64,000 bases of DNA from Pseudomonas entomophila. GTDB taxonomy: Bacteria > Pseudomonadota > Gammaproteobacteria > Pseudomonadales > Pseudomonadaceae. The position numbers and the translations under genes were made by a program. Below are positions 56,854 to 64,000 of this stretch, piece by piece. The stretch is from positions 1 to 64,000 of the forward strand of contig NZ_JARPQB010000014.1 in the NCBI RefSeq assembly GCF_029478665.1, given 5' to 3'. The notes beneath the pieces are model-generated. The model was not told the origin of the DNA. It searched no databases and worked only from the letters and a program-made list of their open reading frames with translations. Positions within the stretch are counted from its first letter, which is position 1; each line of letters begins with the position of its first letter.

Positions 56854-57156
56854 TCAGGGGTAACCCAGCACTTCGCGGATCTGGCGCAGGTGCTGGATGA
56901 TCCACTGCTTGTCGATGGCGCCCCAGTCACGGATACGGTAATGCCCGGCGTGGTTGCGCGCCCCAGCCTGCTGCTCGAACTCGCAGATGATATCCAGGTC
57001 GGCCAGGGCGGTGATGGTGTCCTGGGCGGTGCGCCGCGGCATGCCGGTGGCCTCCATCAAGGCCGGTACGCTGGTGGCGGTCTGGCTGTCGATCAGCCAG
57101 GCCACGTACAGGCGGCGGTAGAAGCTGCTGCGGGTCTTGCTCACTTCCGTGGTCAT
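56854..57156 (-). CDS. Small winged helix-turn-helix protein
   Basis: 100 residues. A single winged-helix domain: SSFYRRLYVAWLIDSQTATSVPALMEATGMPRRTAQDTITALADLDIICEFEQQAGARNHAGHYRIRDWGAIDKQWI, where PALMEATGMPRRTAQDTITAL is the helix-turn-helix. There is no effector domain. It follows the YgjP-like gene by 14 nt, so the two are probably cotranscribed. Target unknown; it could control this locus or act globally. Confidence 0.82.
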   Translation of the reverse strand: MTTEVSKTRSSFYRRLYVAWLIDSQTATSVPALMEATGMPRRTAQDTITALADLDIICEFEQQAGARNHAGHYRIRDWGAIDKQWIIQHLRQIREVLGYP

Positions 57157-57170
57157 GGGGTGCTTGTCCC

Positions 57171-57671
57171 TCAGGTGTTGCCCGGCAGTTCCCGATAGGT
57201 CAGGTAGACGCGCAGGTCGAATTCCAGTTGGTGGTAGTCCGGCTCCATGTGCTGGCAGAGCTGGTAGAACGCCTTGTTGTGGTCGCGCTCTTTCAGGTGC
57301 GCCAGCTCATGCACCACGATCATGCGCAGGAACTGCGGCGCAGCCTCCTTGAACAGCGAGGCGACGCGGATCTCCTTCTTCGCCTTGAGCTTGCCGCCCT
57401 GCACACGCGACACCGCGGTGTTCAGCCCCAACGCGCGGTGGGTGAGGTCCAGGCGGTTGTCGAACAACACTTTATCCAGCGGCGGCGCGCTGCGCAGGTA
57501 CTGTTGCTTGAGGTCCTGGGCGTAGGTGTACAGCGCCTTGTCGTTCTGCACCGCGTGACGCTCGGGGTAACGCTGCCGCAGATAGTCGCCCAGGCGTTGG
57601 CTGGCGATCATCTGGCGCACCTGTTCCTGGAGGTGAGGCGGGTAGGCTTGCAGATAGCGAAGTGCGGTCAT
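57171..57671 (-). CDS. YgjP/SprT-like zinc metalloprotein
   Basis: About 166 residues from the ATG giving MTALRYLQAYPPHLQEQVRQMIASQ; an upstream TTG adjacent to the cfcR stop is a weaker alternative. The metal site is FLRMIVVHELAHLKERDHNKAFYQLCQHMEPDY: HELAH plus a downstream His, typical of the YgjP (M48/WLM-like) group. Uncharacterised; possibly a metalloprotease. It lies 39 nt after cfcR on the same strand, so it may be read through from it. Confidence 0.83.
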   Translation of the reverse strand: MTALRYLQAYPPHLQEQVRQMIASQRLGDYLRQRYPERHAVQNDKALYTYAQDLKQQYLRSAPPLDKVLFDNRLDLTHRALGLNTAVSRVQGGKLKAKKEIRVASLFKEAAPQFLRMIVVHELAHLKERDHNKAFYQLCQHMEPDYHQLEFDLRVYLTYRELPGNT

Positions 57672-57710
57672 GACGGGTGGATCGGACTGGGAAGAGGCGA
57701 GTGTAGCCAA

Positions 57711-59828
57711 TCACGGGGTCCAGGGGAAAATCGGCGGAAAGCCACTGGCATCGCTGGCAGTCATCGGGCGGGCGACCAGGAACCCCTGCACATAGGTGCA
57801 ACCGCTGCTTTTGAGCCAATCGGCCTGGGCTTTGGTTTCCACGCCCTCGGCGATCACCGTGATGCCATAGTCGGCGCACAGGCCGATGACGCTGCGGGCC
57901 ATGGCGATGTCCGCCGCCGACTCCGGCAGCCGCGCCACCAGGTGGCGGTCGATTTTCAACGTGTCGATGGGCAGGTCGCGCAACATACGCAACGAGCAGT
58001 CGCCAGCGCCAAAATCATCCAGCGCCACGCGAATGCCCAGCTCACGCAGACGATGCACCTGCTTCACCGCGGCGTCGATGTTGTACATCAGCGAAGTCTC
58101 GGCTACCTCCACTTCCAGTTGGGCCGGCTGCAAGCCATGCTCGTCGAGTACTCGCGCCAGCTCGTCAGCCAGGCCCGGCATGGCGAACTGCGCCCGGCTG
58201 AGGCTGATTCCCAGGACCAGCTGCGAGCCGAAGCGCTCGTCCCACTCCCGGCGCTGGGCAGCGCCCTTGCGGTAGATCCAGCTGGCCAGCCTGTTGATCA
58301 GCCGTGCCTCTTCCAGCAGCGGGATGAACAGCCCGGGCGGCACATCGCCGACACTCGGGTGCTGCCAGCGCAGCAGGGCCTCGAAGCCACGCAGACGACC
58401 ATCGGCGAAGGCTACCTGGGGCTGGTAGACCAGGGTGAAATCGTTCTGCTCGATGGCCTCGCGCACACTGTCCTCGAGCATCAATCGCGAACGGGCGCGG
58501 CCGTTGAGCTCTTCGTCATAGAAACGATACTGCTGGCGCCCGGCCTGCTTGGCGGCATACATGGCAGCGTCGGCCGCGCGCAGCAGACCTTCGACATTGG
58601 CACCACAGTCCGGGTAGGTGGCGATACCAATGCTCACGCCGAGGCTGACCTCCAACCCATCGAGTTGCTGGAAGCTGGACATCCGCTCGAGCAGTTTCTC
58701 GGCGTAGCGCCCGGCCTGCTCCGGGTACGGCAAACCGTCGAACAGCGCGGTGAACTCGTCCCCGCCCATGCGTGCCAGCAACGCCTCGCTGCCCAGGCAC
58801 TCCTTGAGCTGCTCGGCGACCCAGCGCAGCACCTTGTCCCCGGCTTCATGCCCGAGCAGATCGTTGATCCGCTTGAACCCATCCAGGTCCATGTACATCA
58901 GGGCGCGGACCTTGTCGGAGCGCTCGTTGCGCATCAGCGCGCCCTCGGCGGCCTGGTAGAAACCGCGGCGGTTGAGCAGGCCGGTCAGCGGGTCGGTGAC
59001 CGCCTGGTACTCCAGCTGCTGGTGCAGGCTGCGCACCACCGACATGTCCAGCACCGTCACCACCATGGCCCGCTGCTCGGCAGGCAGCGGCGCGCAGGAC
59101 AGCGCCACGGGTATCAGCTGGCCGCTGACGGTGCGCAACTGCGCGTCGTGGACCCGGAAGATCTGGCGCTTGAGGTAAGCCTGGTAAAAGTCCGACTCAT
59201 GCCACAGGTTGGCGCATGGCAACTGAATCAGGTCCAGCACATGCGCGCCCTGCAGCTTCTCCACCGGTGTGTCGAGCAGGCGCGAGATGGCAGGATTGGC
59301 GAAATTGATGGTGCCCGACTCGTCCACCACCAGGATGCCTTCGGCGGCGTTCTCCAGGATCGAGGCATTGAAGGCACGGGCCGACTCCAGCTCACGGGTC
59401 AGGCTTTGCAGCATGCGCCGGTTGCGCTGTTGCTCAAGCAGCGCCTGGACTTTGGGCTTGAGGATCTGCGGGTCGAACGGTTTGAACAGGTAGTCCACCG
59501 CGCCATTGGCATAGCCCTTGAGCACGGCGGCCTCGGACTGTTCATTGGCGGTGAGGAAAATGATCGGGGTCAGCCGGGTGCGTTGGCTGCCGCGCATCAA
59601 CCGAGCGACTTCAAAACCATCCATCTCGGGCATCTGCACGTCGAGCAGCACGAGGTCGACTTCGTTTTCCAGCAGGGCACTCAGGGCTTCCATCCCTGAG
59701 CTGGCGGTCAATACCTGCCAGTCCTGGCGGGACAGCAAGGCCCGCATGCTGATGAGATTCTCCGGATAATCGTCTACGACGAGCAGAACCGAGCGATTGT
59801 CCGGTGGTTGAGTGTGAGCGACATCCAT
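57711..59828 (-). CDS. cfcR: Response regulator with REC-PAS-GGDEF-EAL domains, CfcR-like diguanylate cyclase
   Basis: 705 residues from the ATG giving MDVAHTQPPDNRS, chosen because the -10-like box at 59879-59885 would put the start site only a few bases before the alternative ATG (59862-59864). REC domain with phospho-acceptor Asp63 in LVLLDVQMPEMDG, a PAS domain (about 145-260), GGDEF with the intact LLARMGGDEF, then EAL with GFEALLRWQHP, DDFGAGDCSLRML and IAEGVET. The I-site RxxD is absent (GSEA instead), and the EAL metal-binding Asn is replaced (GIS542LS). This fits an active cyclase with a degenerate phosphodiesterase, as reported for P. putida CfcR (PP_4959). Confidence 0.9.
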   Translation of the reverse strand: MDVAHTQPPDNRSVLLVVDDYPENLISMRALLSRQDWQVLTASSGMEALSALLENEVDLVLLDVQMPEMDGFEVARLMRGSQRTRLTPIIFLTANEQSEAAVLKGYANGAVDYLFKPFDPQILKPKVQALLEQQRNRRMLQSLTRELESARAFNASILENAAEGILVVDESGTINFANPAISRLLDTPVEKLQGAHVLDLIQLPCANLWHESDFYQAYLKRQIFRVHDAQLRTVSGQLIPVALSCAPLPAEQRAMVVTVLDMSVVRSLHQQLEYQAVTDPLTGLLNRRGFYQAAEGALMRNERSDKVRALMYMDLDGFKRINDLLGHEAGDKVLRWVAEQLKECLGSEALLARMGGDEFTALFDGLPYPEQAGRYAEKLLERMSSFQQLDGLEVSLGVSIGIATYPDCGANVEGLLRAADAAMYAAKQAGRQQYRFYDEELNGRARSRLMLEDSVREAIEQNDFTLVYQPQVAFADGRLRGFEALLRWQHPSVGDVPPGLFIPLLEEARLINRLASWIYRKGAAQRREWDERFGSQLVLGISLSRAQFAMPGLADELARVLDEHGLQPAQLEVEVAETSLMYNIDAAVKQVHRLRELGIRVALDDFGAGDCSLRMLRDLPIDTLKIDRHLVARLPESAADIAMARSVIGLCADYGITVIAEGVETKAQADWLKSSGCTYVQGFLVARPMTASDASGFPPIFPWTP

Positions 59829-59878
59829 GCTGCTTCTCTTGTTAGGCCGATTACGACGAGCCATTGGATCCGATCTTT

Positions 59879-59885
59879 ACTCTAG
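59879..59885 (-). promoter_or_regulatory. Candidate sigma-S-type -10 element of cfcR
   Basis: On the minus strand the box reads CTAGAGT in the context GTCTAGAGTAAAG, close to the sigma-S consensus CTAyACT. It predicts a start about 44 nt upstream of the chosen cfcR ATG. P. putida cfcR is reported to depend on RpoS, which is consistent. Confidence 0.4.
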
Positions 59886-59912
59886 ACTCGGCGACCGAAG
59901 ACGCAACGCGTG

Positions 59913-59933
59913 CAGATGGCTATAAGCCATCTG
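59913..59933. promoter_or_regulatory. Perfect 21-bp dyad upstream of cfcR (operator candidate)
   Basis: CAGATGGCT (59913-59921), ATA, AGCCATCTG (59925-59933): nine base pairs of perfect symmetry around three bases. No T-run follows on either strand. It lies about 28 bp upstream of the candidate -10 box, roughly where an activator or repressor at -40 would bind. Confidence 0.6.
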
Positions 59934-60025
59934 AAGTGATGTTAGCCGACTAACGGTATGCGCGCGCCGCGAGCGACACACGGACACGTGGGAGCGGACT
60001 TACCAGCCCAAGCCTAGCGCGACTC

Positions 60026-60143
60026 CTGTAGGAGCGGCCTCGTGCCGCGAAAGGGCCGCGAAGCGGGCCCGGCGATCTTTGCTCAACCTGAAATCCCGGG
60101 GCCGCTACGCAGCCCTTTCGCGGCACAAGGCCGCTCCTACAGG
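60026..60143. repeat. REP pair, GGCACAAGGCC class, widely spaced
   Basis: CTGTAGGAGCGGCCTCGTGC-CGCGAAAGG and the inverted CCTTTCGCGGCACAAGGCCG-CTCCTACAG enclose about 60 nt with further GC-rich dyads. The left copy differs by one base (CTCG for CTTG). It lies between cfcR and the fba terminator. Confidence 0.86.
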
Positions 60144-60218
60144 GGCCGGTGTAAATCATGAACACCTGCGAGACTGTCGCGACCACCAAGGGAAATGGCA
60201 TAGGGGATTCACACGCAC

Positions 60219-60247
60219 AAAAAAACCCGCATCACTGCGGGTTTTTT
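60219..60247 (-). terminator. Rho-independent terminator of fba
   Basis: CCCGC (60226-60230), ATCACT loop, GCGGG (60237-60241), with AAAAAA on one side and TTTTTT on the other, so it can stop transcription in both directions. It lies 18 nt beyond the fba stop. Confidence 0.92.
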
Positions 60248-60264
60248 CGTGAAGCGGCGCCGGA

Positions 60265-61329
60265 TCAGTTGATCTTGGCGGCCAGCTCGCCCTTGGCGTA
60301 GCGCTGGAACATGCCTTCCAGGGAGATCGGCTTGATCTTCGAGGCATTGCCGGCGGTGCCGAAGGCTTCGTAGCGGGCGATGCACACGTCACGCATGGCC
60401 TTGACGGTCTCGCCGAAGAACTTGCGTGGGTCGAACTCGCTCGGGTTCTGCGCCATCAGGCGACGCATGGCGCCGGTGGAGGCCAGGCGCAGGTCGGTGT
60501 CGATGTTGACCTTGCGCACGCCGTACTTGATGCCTTCGACGATCTCTTCGACCGGCACGCCGTAGGTCTCTTTGATGTCGCCACCGTACTGGTTGATGAT
60601 CGCCAGCCACTCTTGCGGCACCGAGGACGAACCGTGCATTACCAGGTGGGTGTTGGGGATGCGCTTGTGGATTTCCTTGATGCGGTCGATCGCCAGCACG
60701 TCACCGGTCGGCGGCTTGGTGAACTTGTAGGCGCCGTGGCTGGTGCCGATGGCGATGGCCAGGGCATCCACCTGAGTCTTCTTGACGAAGTCGGCGGCTT
60801 CTTCCGGGTCGGTCAGCATCTGGCTGTGGTCCAGCACGCCTTCGGCGCCGATACCGTCTTCTTCACCGGCCATGCCGGTTTCCAGCGAACCCAGGCAACC
60901 CAGCTCGCCCTCTACCGAAACGCCGCAGGCGTGCGCCATGGCAACGGTCTGCTGGGTGACGCGAACGTTGTACTCGTATTCGGTCGGGGTCTTGCCGTCT
61001 TCGCCCAGCGAACCGTCCATCATCACCGAGCTGAAGCCCAGCTGGATCGAGCGCTGGCACACGTCAGGGCTGGTGCCGTGATCCTGGTGCATGCACACCG
61101 GGATGTGCGGGAACTCTTCGATGGCCGCCAGGATCAGGTGGCGCAGGAACGGGGCACCGGCGTACTTGCGGGCACCGGCGGAAGCCTGGACGATGACCGG
61201 AGAGTCGGTCTTGTCGGCGGCTTCCATGATGGCGCGCATCTGCTCGAGGTTGTTGACGTTGAAAGCCGGAACGCCGTAACCGAACTCGGCGGCGTGGTCC
61301 AGCATCTGGCGCATGCTAATGAGTGCCAT
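60265..61329 (-). CDS. fba: Fructose-bisphosphate aldolase, class II
   Basis: 354 residues from the ATG giving [30 protein letters not shown], with GGGAGAG upstream; seven extra upstream codons are not family-like. Zn-dependent cleavage of fructose 1,6-bisphosphate. Zinc and substrate residues lie in [42 protein letters not shown] and [15 protein letters not shown], with the phosphate loop [20 protein letters not shown] near the C-terminus. Closest to the long class IIB-type enzyme of proteobacteria, grouped with pgk and epd. Confidence 0.97.
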   Translation of the reverse strand: MALISMRQMLDHAAEFGYGVPAFNVNNLEQMRAIMEAADKTDSPVIVQASAGARKYAGAPFLRHLILAAIEEFPHIPVCMHQDHGTSPDVCQRSIQLGFSSVMMDGSLGEDGKTPTEYEYNVRVTQQTVAMAHACGVSVEGELGCLGSLETGMAGEEDGIGAEGVLDHSQMLTDPEEAADFVKKTQVDALAIAIGTSHGAYKFTKPPTGDVLAIDRIKEIHKRIPNTHLVMHGSSSVPQEWLAIINQYGGDIKETYGVPVEEIVEGIKYGVRKVNIDTDLRLASTGAMRRLMAQNPSEFDPRKFFGETVKAMRDVCIARYEAFGTAGNASKIKPISLEGMFQRYAKGELAAKIN

Positions 61330-61428
61330 TGTGTATCTCTCTCCCGACAAGCGTCGTTGTTTCGTGCAAGCCTGCCGCAGGGGCGGTTGCTGTTCAAGTA
61401 GTGTGGGCCATCCATGCGGCCCGGCCAG

Positions 61429-61758
61429 TCACGGTGCCTTGCAGCCCCGCCCAATCAGATCGTTGGTCGCCACCCAGTACACCAGGCCTTCATTGCCTTT
61501 GGTGTGCAGGGCCAGCACGCCATCGCTGTACAGCGCGCCCGAGGCGCCCGGCTCGGACTTGAGCCGGTAGACCTGGTCGCCGCCGCCAAGGCGCACGTCG
61601 ACCGCATCCTGTTTCGCGTCTGTGAAACGCCACAGCACTTCGGCCTGGCTGTCGCAGACCCAGCGGGTCCAGTTGTCCGCCGGGGCGGGTTGGGCAGGTT
61701 GCAGCATCGAGCAGCCTGCCAGGGTCGCCAGGGCCAACACGGCCAGAAGCGCTTTCAT
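61429..61758 (-). CDS. MliC-like lipoprotein (lysozyme inhibitor family)
   Basis: 109 residues from the ATG giving MKALLAVLALATLAGC, with lipobox LAGC and Cys16. The mature domain fits the MliC fold: WVCDSQAEVLWRFTDAKQDAVDVRLGGGDQVYRLKSEPGASGALYSDGVLALHTKGNEGLVYWVATNDLIGRGCKA. The paired Cys, the SGALYSDG loop that plugs the lysozyme active site in MliC, and the KGNEGLV strand are all recognisable. Expected at the outer membrane facing the periplasm. It lies between fba and pgk on the same strand, about 100 nt upstream of fba. Confidence 0.85.
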   Translation of the reverse strand: MKALLAVLALATLAGCSMLQPAQPAPADNWTRWVCDSQAEVLWRFTDAKQDAVDVRLGGGDQVYRLKSEPGASGALYSDGVLALHTKGNEGLVYWVATNDLIGRGCKAP

Positions 61759-61792
61759 CCTAAAAACCTCGTTGGGGGCTGCTTTGCAGCCC

Positions 61793-61858
61793 ATCGCCGG
61801 CAAAGCCGGCTCCTACAAGAACCGCATCGCCTGTAGGAGCCGGCTTTGCCGGCGATGG
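61793..61858. repeat. REP pair, GCCGGCTTTGCCGGC class
   Basis: ATCGCCGGCAAAGCCGGCTC-CTACAAG and the inverted CTGTAGGAGCCGGCTTTGCC-GGCGAT, spacer about 14 nt, with outer GGGGCTGC/GCGGCCCC-like extensions (about 61775-61874). It lies between the two small lipoprotein genes. Confidence 0.87.
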
Positions 61859-61919
61859 GTCGCACAGCGGCCCCAATGTCCAAGACCACGAAACCCGCGT
61901 TAGGTTGCCCGCTACCCGA

Positions 61920-62138
61920 TCAAGGGCAGCCCGCCGCCTTGCGCTGGTGCTCGTCGTCGTACTTTTCCAGGCCATCCGGGCCCAGGCGCTTGTTGATCAC
62001 CGGCGCTGTCTCCGCCTGCCACTGGGACTGGTAGCAACCGCCCTTGGGCGGCTGCGCCGGATCTGCGTCGCTGCCTTTGTTGCTGGCGCAGGCGCCCAGC
62101 AACACGGCCACGATCATCACAGGCAATTGCTTGACCAT
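61920..62138 (-). CDS. Small hypothetical lipoprotein
   Basis: 72 residues from the ATG giving MVKQLPVMIVAVLLGACASN, with AAGGGAG 8 nt upstream. Clear lipobox LGAC with Cys17. The mature 55 residues are hydrophilic (NKGSDADPAQPPKGGCYQSQWQAETAPVINKRLGPDGLEKYDDEHQRKAAGCP) with two further Cys that could form a disulfide. No known domain recognised. It begins 32 nt after the pgk stop, so it is probably cotranscribed with pgk. Confidence 0.72.
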   Translation of the reverse strand: MVKQLPVMIVAVLLGACASNKGSDADPAQPPKGGCYQSQWQAETAPVINKRLGPDGLEKYDDEHQRKAAGCP

Positions 62139-62170
62139 CAGGTCGCTCCCTTTGCCAGGCGCCGTCAAAA

Positions 62171-63334
62171 TCAGGCCTTGGCCCGCTCTTCCAGGATTGC
62201 CACCGCTGGCAGGACCTTGCCCTCGACGAACTCGAGGAACGCGCCGCCACCGGTAGAAATGTAGGAGATATCGGCACCAACGCCATACTTGTCGATGGCC
62301 GCCAGGGTGTCACCGCCACCGGCGATGGAGAACGCGGCGCTGTCGGCGATGGCCTTGGCCAGCACCTTGGTGCCGTTGCCGAACTGGTCGAACTCGAACA
62401 CGCCGACCGGACCGTTCCACAGGATAGTCTTCGAGGTCTTCAGCAATTCGGCGAACTGCTCGGCGGTCTTTGGACCGATGTCCAGGATCATGTCGTCGGC
62501 AGCCACGTCGGCGATGGCCTTCACAGTGGCTTCGGCGTCTTCGGCGAATGCCTTGGCAACCACCACGTCCACCGGCAGCGGCACGCTGACCTTGGCGGCG
62601 ATGGCCTTGGCGGTCTCGACCAGGTCAGGCTCGTACAGCGACTTGCCGACCGGGTGACCGGCGGCGGCGAGGAAGGTGTTGGCGATACCGCCACCGACGA
62701 TCAGCTGATCGCACACAGTGCTCAGGCTGTTCAGCACGTCCAGCTTGGTGGAGACCTTGGAGCCGGCGACGATGGCGGCCATCGGCTTGGCCGGGGCCTT
62801 CAGGGCCTTGCCCAGGGCATCCAGCTCGGCAGCCAGCAGCGGGCCTGCGGCCGCGACCTTGGCAAACTTGGCAACACCGTGGGTGGAACCCTCGGCGCGG
62901 TGGGCGGTGCCGAAGGCATCCATGACGAACACGTCGCACAGGGCGGCGTACTTCTGCGCCAGCTCGTCGGCGTTCTTCTTCTCGCCCTTGTTGAAGCGCA
63001 CGTTCTCGAACAGCACCAGGTCACCGGCCTTCACTTCGACGCCATTGAGGTAGTCGGCGACCAGCGGCACTTCGCGGCCCAAGGCCTTGCTCAGGTAAGC
63101 GGCGACCGGCTTCAGGCTGTTCTCTTCGGAGAACTCGCCTTCGGTCGGGCGGCCCAGGTGCGAGCAGACCATCACCGCCGCGCCCTTCTCCAGGGCCAGC
63201 TTGATGGTCGGCAGCGCTGCCAGGATACGCGCGTCGCTGGCTACCACACCGTCCTTCACAGGCACGTTGAGGTCTTCGCGGATCAGTACGCGCTTACCTT
63301 GCAGGTCGAGGTCGGTCATCTTCAACACGGTCAT
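62171..63334 (-). CDS. pgk: Phosphoglycerate kinase
   Basis: 387 residues, full length. Interconverts 1,3-bisphosphoglycerate and 3-phosphoglycerate. Substrate residues lie in [14 protein letters not shown] and [13 protein letters not shown]; the hinge and nucleotide motifs are [30 protein letters not shown] and [19 protein letters not shown] with [15 protein letters not shown] with AAGGAC upstream. It lies 12 nt downstream of epd, with which it must be cotranscribed. Confidence 0.98.
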   Translation of the reverse strand: MTVLKMTDLDLQGKRVLIREDLNVPVKDGVVASDARILAALPTIKLALEKGAAVMVCSHLGRPTEGEFSEENSLKPVAAYLSKALGREVPLVADYLNGVEVKAGDLVLFENVRFNKGEKKNADELAQKYAALCDVFVMDAFGTAHRAEGSTHGVAKFAKVAAAGPLLAAELDALGKALKAPAKPMAAIVAGSKVSTKLDVLNSLSTVCDQLIVGGGIANTFLAAAGHPVGKSLYEPDLVETAKAIAAKVSVPLPVDVVVAKAFAEDAEATVKAIADVAADDMILDIGPKTAEQFAELLKTSKTILWNGPVGVFEFDQFGNGTKVLAKAIADSAAFSIAGGGDTLAAIDKYGVGADISYISTGGGAFLEFVEGKVLPAVAILEERAKA

Positions 63335-63346
63335 GAATGCAGTCCT

Positions 63347-64000
63347 TCAGGGCTGTTTGCTGCGGGTGGGGTGGACGACGTGCAGAAAGTGTTCGGCAAC
63401 GTCGAGCATACGGTTGGCGAACCCCCATTCGTTGTCGAACCAGGCCAGCAAGTTCACCAGGCGTGGGCCTGAAACGCGGGTCTGGCTGGCATCGACGATG
63501 GCCGAATGCGGGTCATGGTTGAAATCACAGCTGGCGTGGGGCAGCTCGGTGTAGGCCAGCAGGCCTTTCAGCGGGCCATCCAGGGCAGCCTCGCGCAGCA
63601 CCCGGTTGACTTCCTCGGCGCTGGTATCGCGGGAAGTCTGCAGGGTGATGTCCAGGCACGACACGTTGACGGTGGGCACGCGTACCGCTTTGGCCTGGAT
63701 TCGCCCGGCAAGTTCCGGCAGCAGGCGCTCGATACCGCGCGCCAGGCCTGTGGACACCGGGATCACCGACTGGAACGCCGAACGGGTGCGGCGCAGGTCC
63801 TCGTGGTGGTAGGCGTCGATCACCGGCTGGTCGTTCATTGCCGAGTGGATGGTGGTGATCTGCACGTATTCGATACCAAAGGCCTGGTCCAGCACACGCA
63901 GCAGCGGCACACCGCAGTTGGTGGTGCAGGAGGCGTTCGACACCAGCAGCTCGCCGCCGGTCAGGCAGTCCTGGTTCACGCCGTAGACCACCGTGGCATC
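63347..64000 (-). CDS. epd: D-erythrose-4-phosphate dehydrogenase (partial, N-terminus off window)
   Basis: The last 217 residues of a GAPDH-fold enzyme; the N-terminal NAD-binding part lies past 64000. The catalytic Cys is in [55 protein letters not shown], where GAPDH usually has HSYTGDQ, together with the C-terminal [25 protein letters not shown] points to Epd, which makes 4-phosphoerythronate for pyridoxal 5'-phosphate synthesis. The epd-pgk-fba order is the standard proteobacterial cluster, which supports this over gapA. Confidence 0.9.
   Translation of the reverse strand, partial: DATVVYGVNQDCLTGGELLVSNASCTTNCGVPLLRVLDQAFGIEYVQITTIHSAMNDQPVIDAYHHEDLRRTRSAFQSVIPVSTGLARGIERLLPELAGRIQAKAVRVPTVNVSCLDITLQTSRDTSAEEVNRVLREAALDGPLKGLLAYTELPHASCDFNHDPHSAIVDASQTRVSGPRLVNLLAWFDNEWGFANRMLDVAEHFLHVVHPTRSKQP

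Noticed and set aside
59829..59864. Upstream ATG for cfcR giving MARRNRPNKRSS
   Set aside because: It would lie only a few bases after the candidate transcription start; kept only as an alternative.

Overview
The window is a GC-rich chromosomal segment of a Pseudomonas, most likely of the P. putida group. The reasons are the gene order nudF-yqiB-cpdA-yqiA-parE...parC, the outer-core LPS block next to waaL/msbA/hldE, a homologue of the P. putida response regulator CfcR, and many intergenic REP pairs built on a shared TGTAGGAGC flank. Nearly everything is chromosomal core or near-core. I see no prophage, insertion sequence, CRISPR array, tRNA or rRNA. Genes are dense and mostly in short operons, with about a dozen start/stop overlaps.

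Layout. 1-9 kb (minus): a partial PqiC-type lipoprotein, then the run nudF, yqiB, cpdA, yqiA, parE, an esterase-like phytase-family protein, a membrane-anchored retropepsin and parC. 9-13.4 kb: an RsiV-like lipoprotein, a CytX/cytosine-permease-type transporter, and thiC behind a TPP riboswitch. 13.4-20.9 kb: a TolC-family outer membrane protein, waaA, a LysR regulator divergent from an EmrE-type SMR pump, and a three-gene unit (FAD oxidoreductase, aldo/keto reductase, unknown protein) bracketed by one REP class. 20.9-34.3 kb: lipid A export and LPS core assembly (hldE, msbA, waaL, an atypical small kinase on the opposite strand, two further glycosyltransferases, Ssg-like, DnpA-like, Mig-14-like, WapH-like, carbamoyltransferase). 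34.5-41.3 kb: rlmJ, then divergent putP/putA with a control region full of GTTGCA motifs. 41.3-53.1 kb: a 276-bp near-palindrome, acyl-CoA dehydrogenase, a second-type TldD/TldE pair, a DHA2 exporter, dbpA, a BaiN/HI0933-type flavoprotein and a YccS-type membrane protein. 53.1-57.7 kb: a solute-binding protein, an ornithine-cyclodeaminase-family enzyme, a PLP dehydratase, a DauR/YheO-type regulator, a small winged-helix protein and a YgjP-type metalloprotein. 57.7-64 kb: cfcR (REC-PAS-GGDEF-EAL), then fba, an MliC-like lipoprotein, a small lipoprotein, pgk and partial epd.

How the genes work together. Three themes dominate: envelope biogenesis (waaA, hldE, msbA, waaL and the outer-core glycosyltransferase/carbamoyl block, which also holds homologues of the P. 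aeruginosa antibiotic-tolerance genes dnpA and mig-14); proline catabolism with autoregulation by PutA; and lower glycolysis (fba, pgk, epd). The least explained parts are the dehydratase plus imine-reductase-type pair with its own DauR-like regulator, the kinase-fold protein lacking the catalytic Asp, the Nudix-like protein at 19.8-20.8 kb, and the long palindrome downstream of putA.

All calls come from reading the sequence and from remembered family features; no database search was run. Start codons were re-chosen where Shine-Dalgarno position, overlap or family N-terminus argued against the longest frame.
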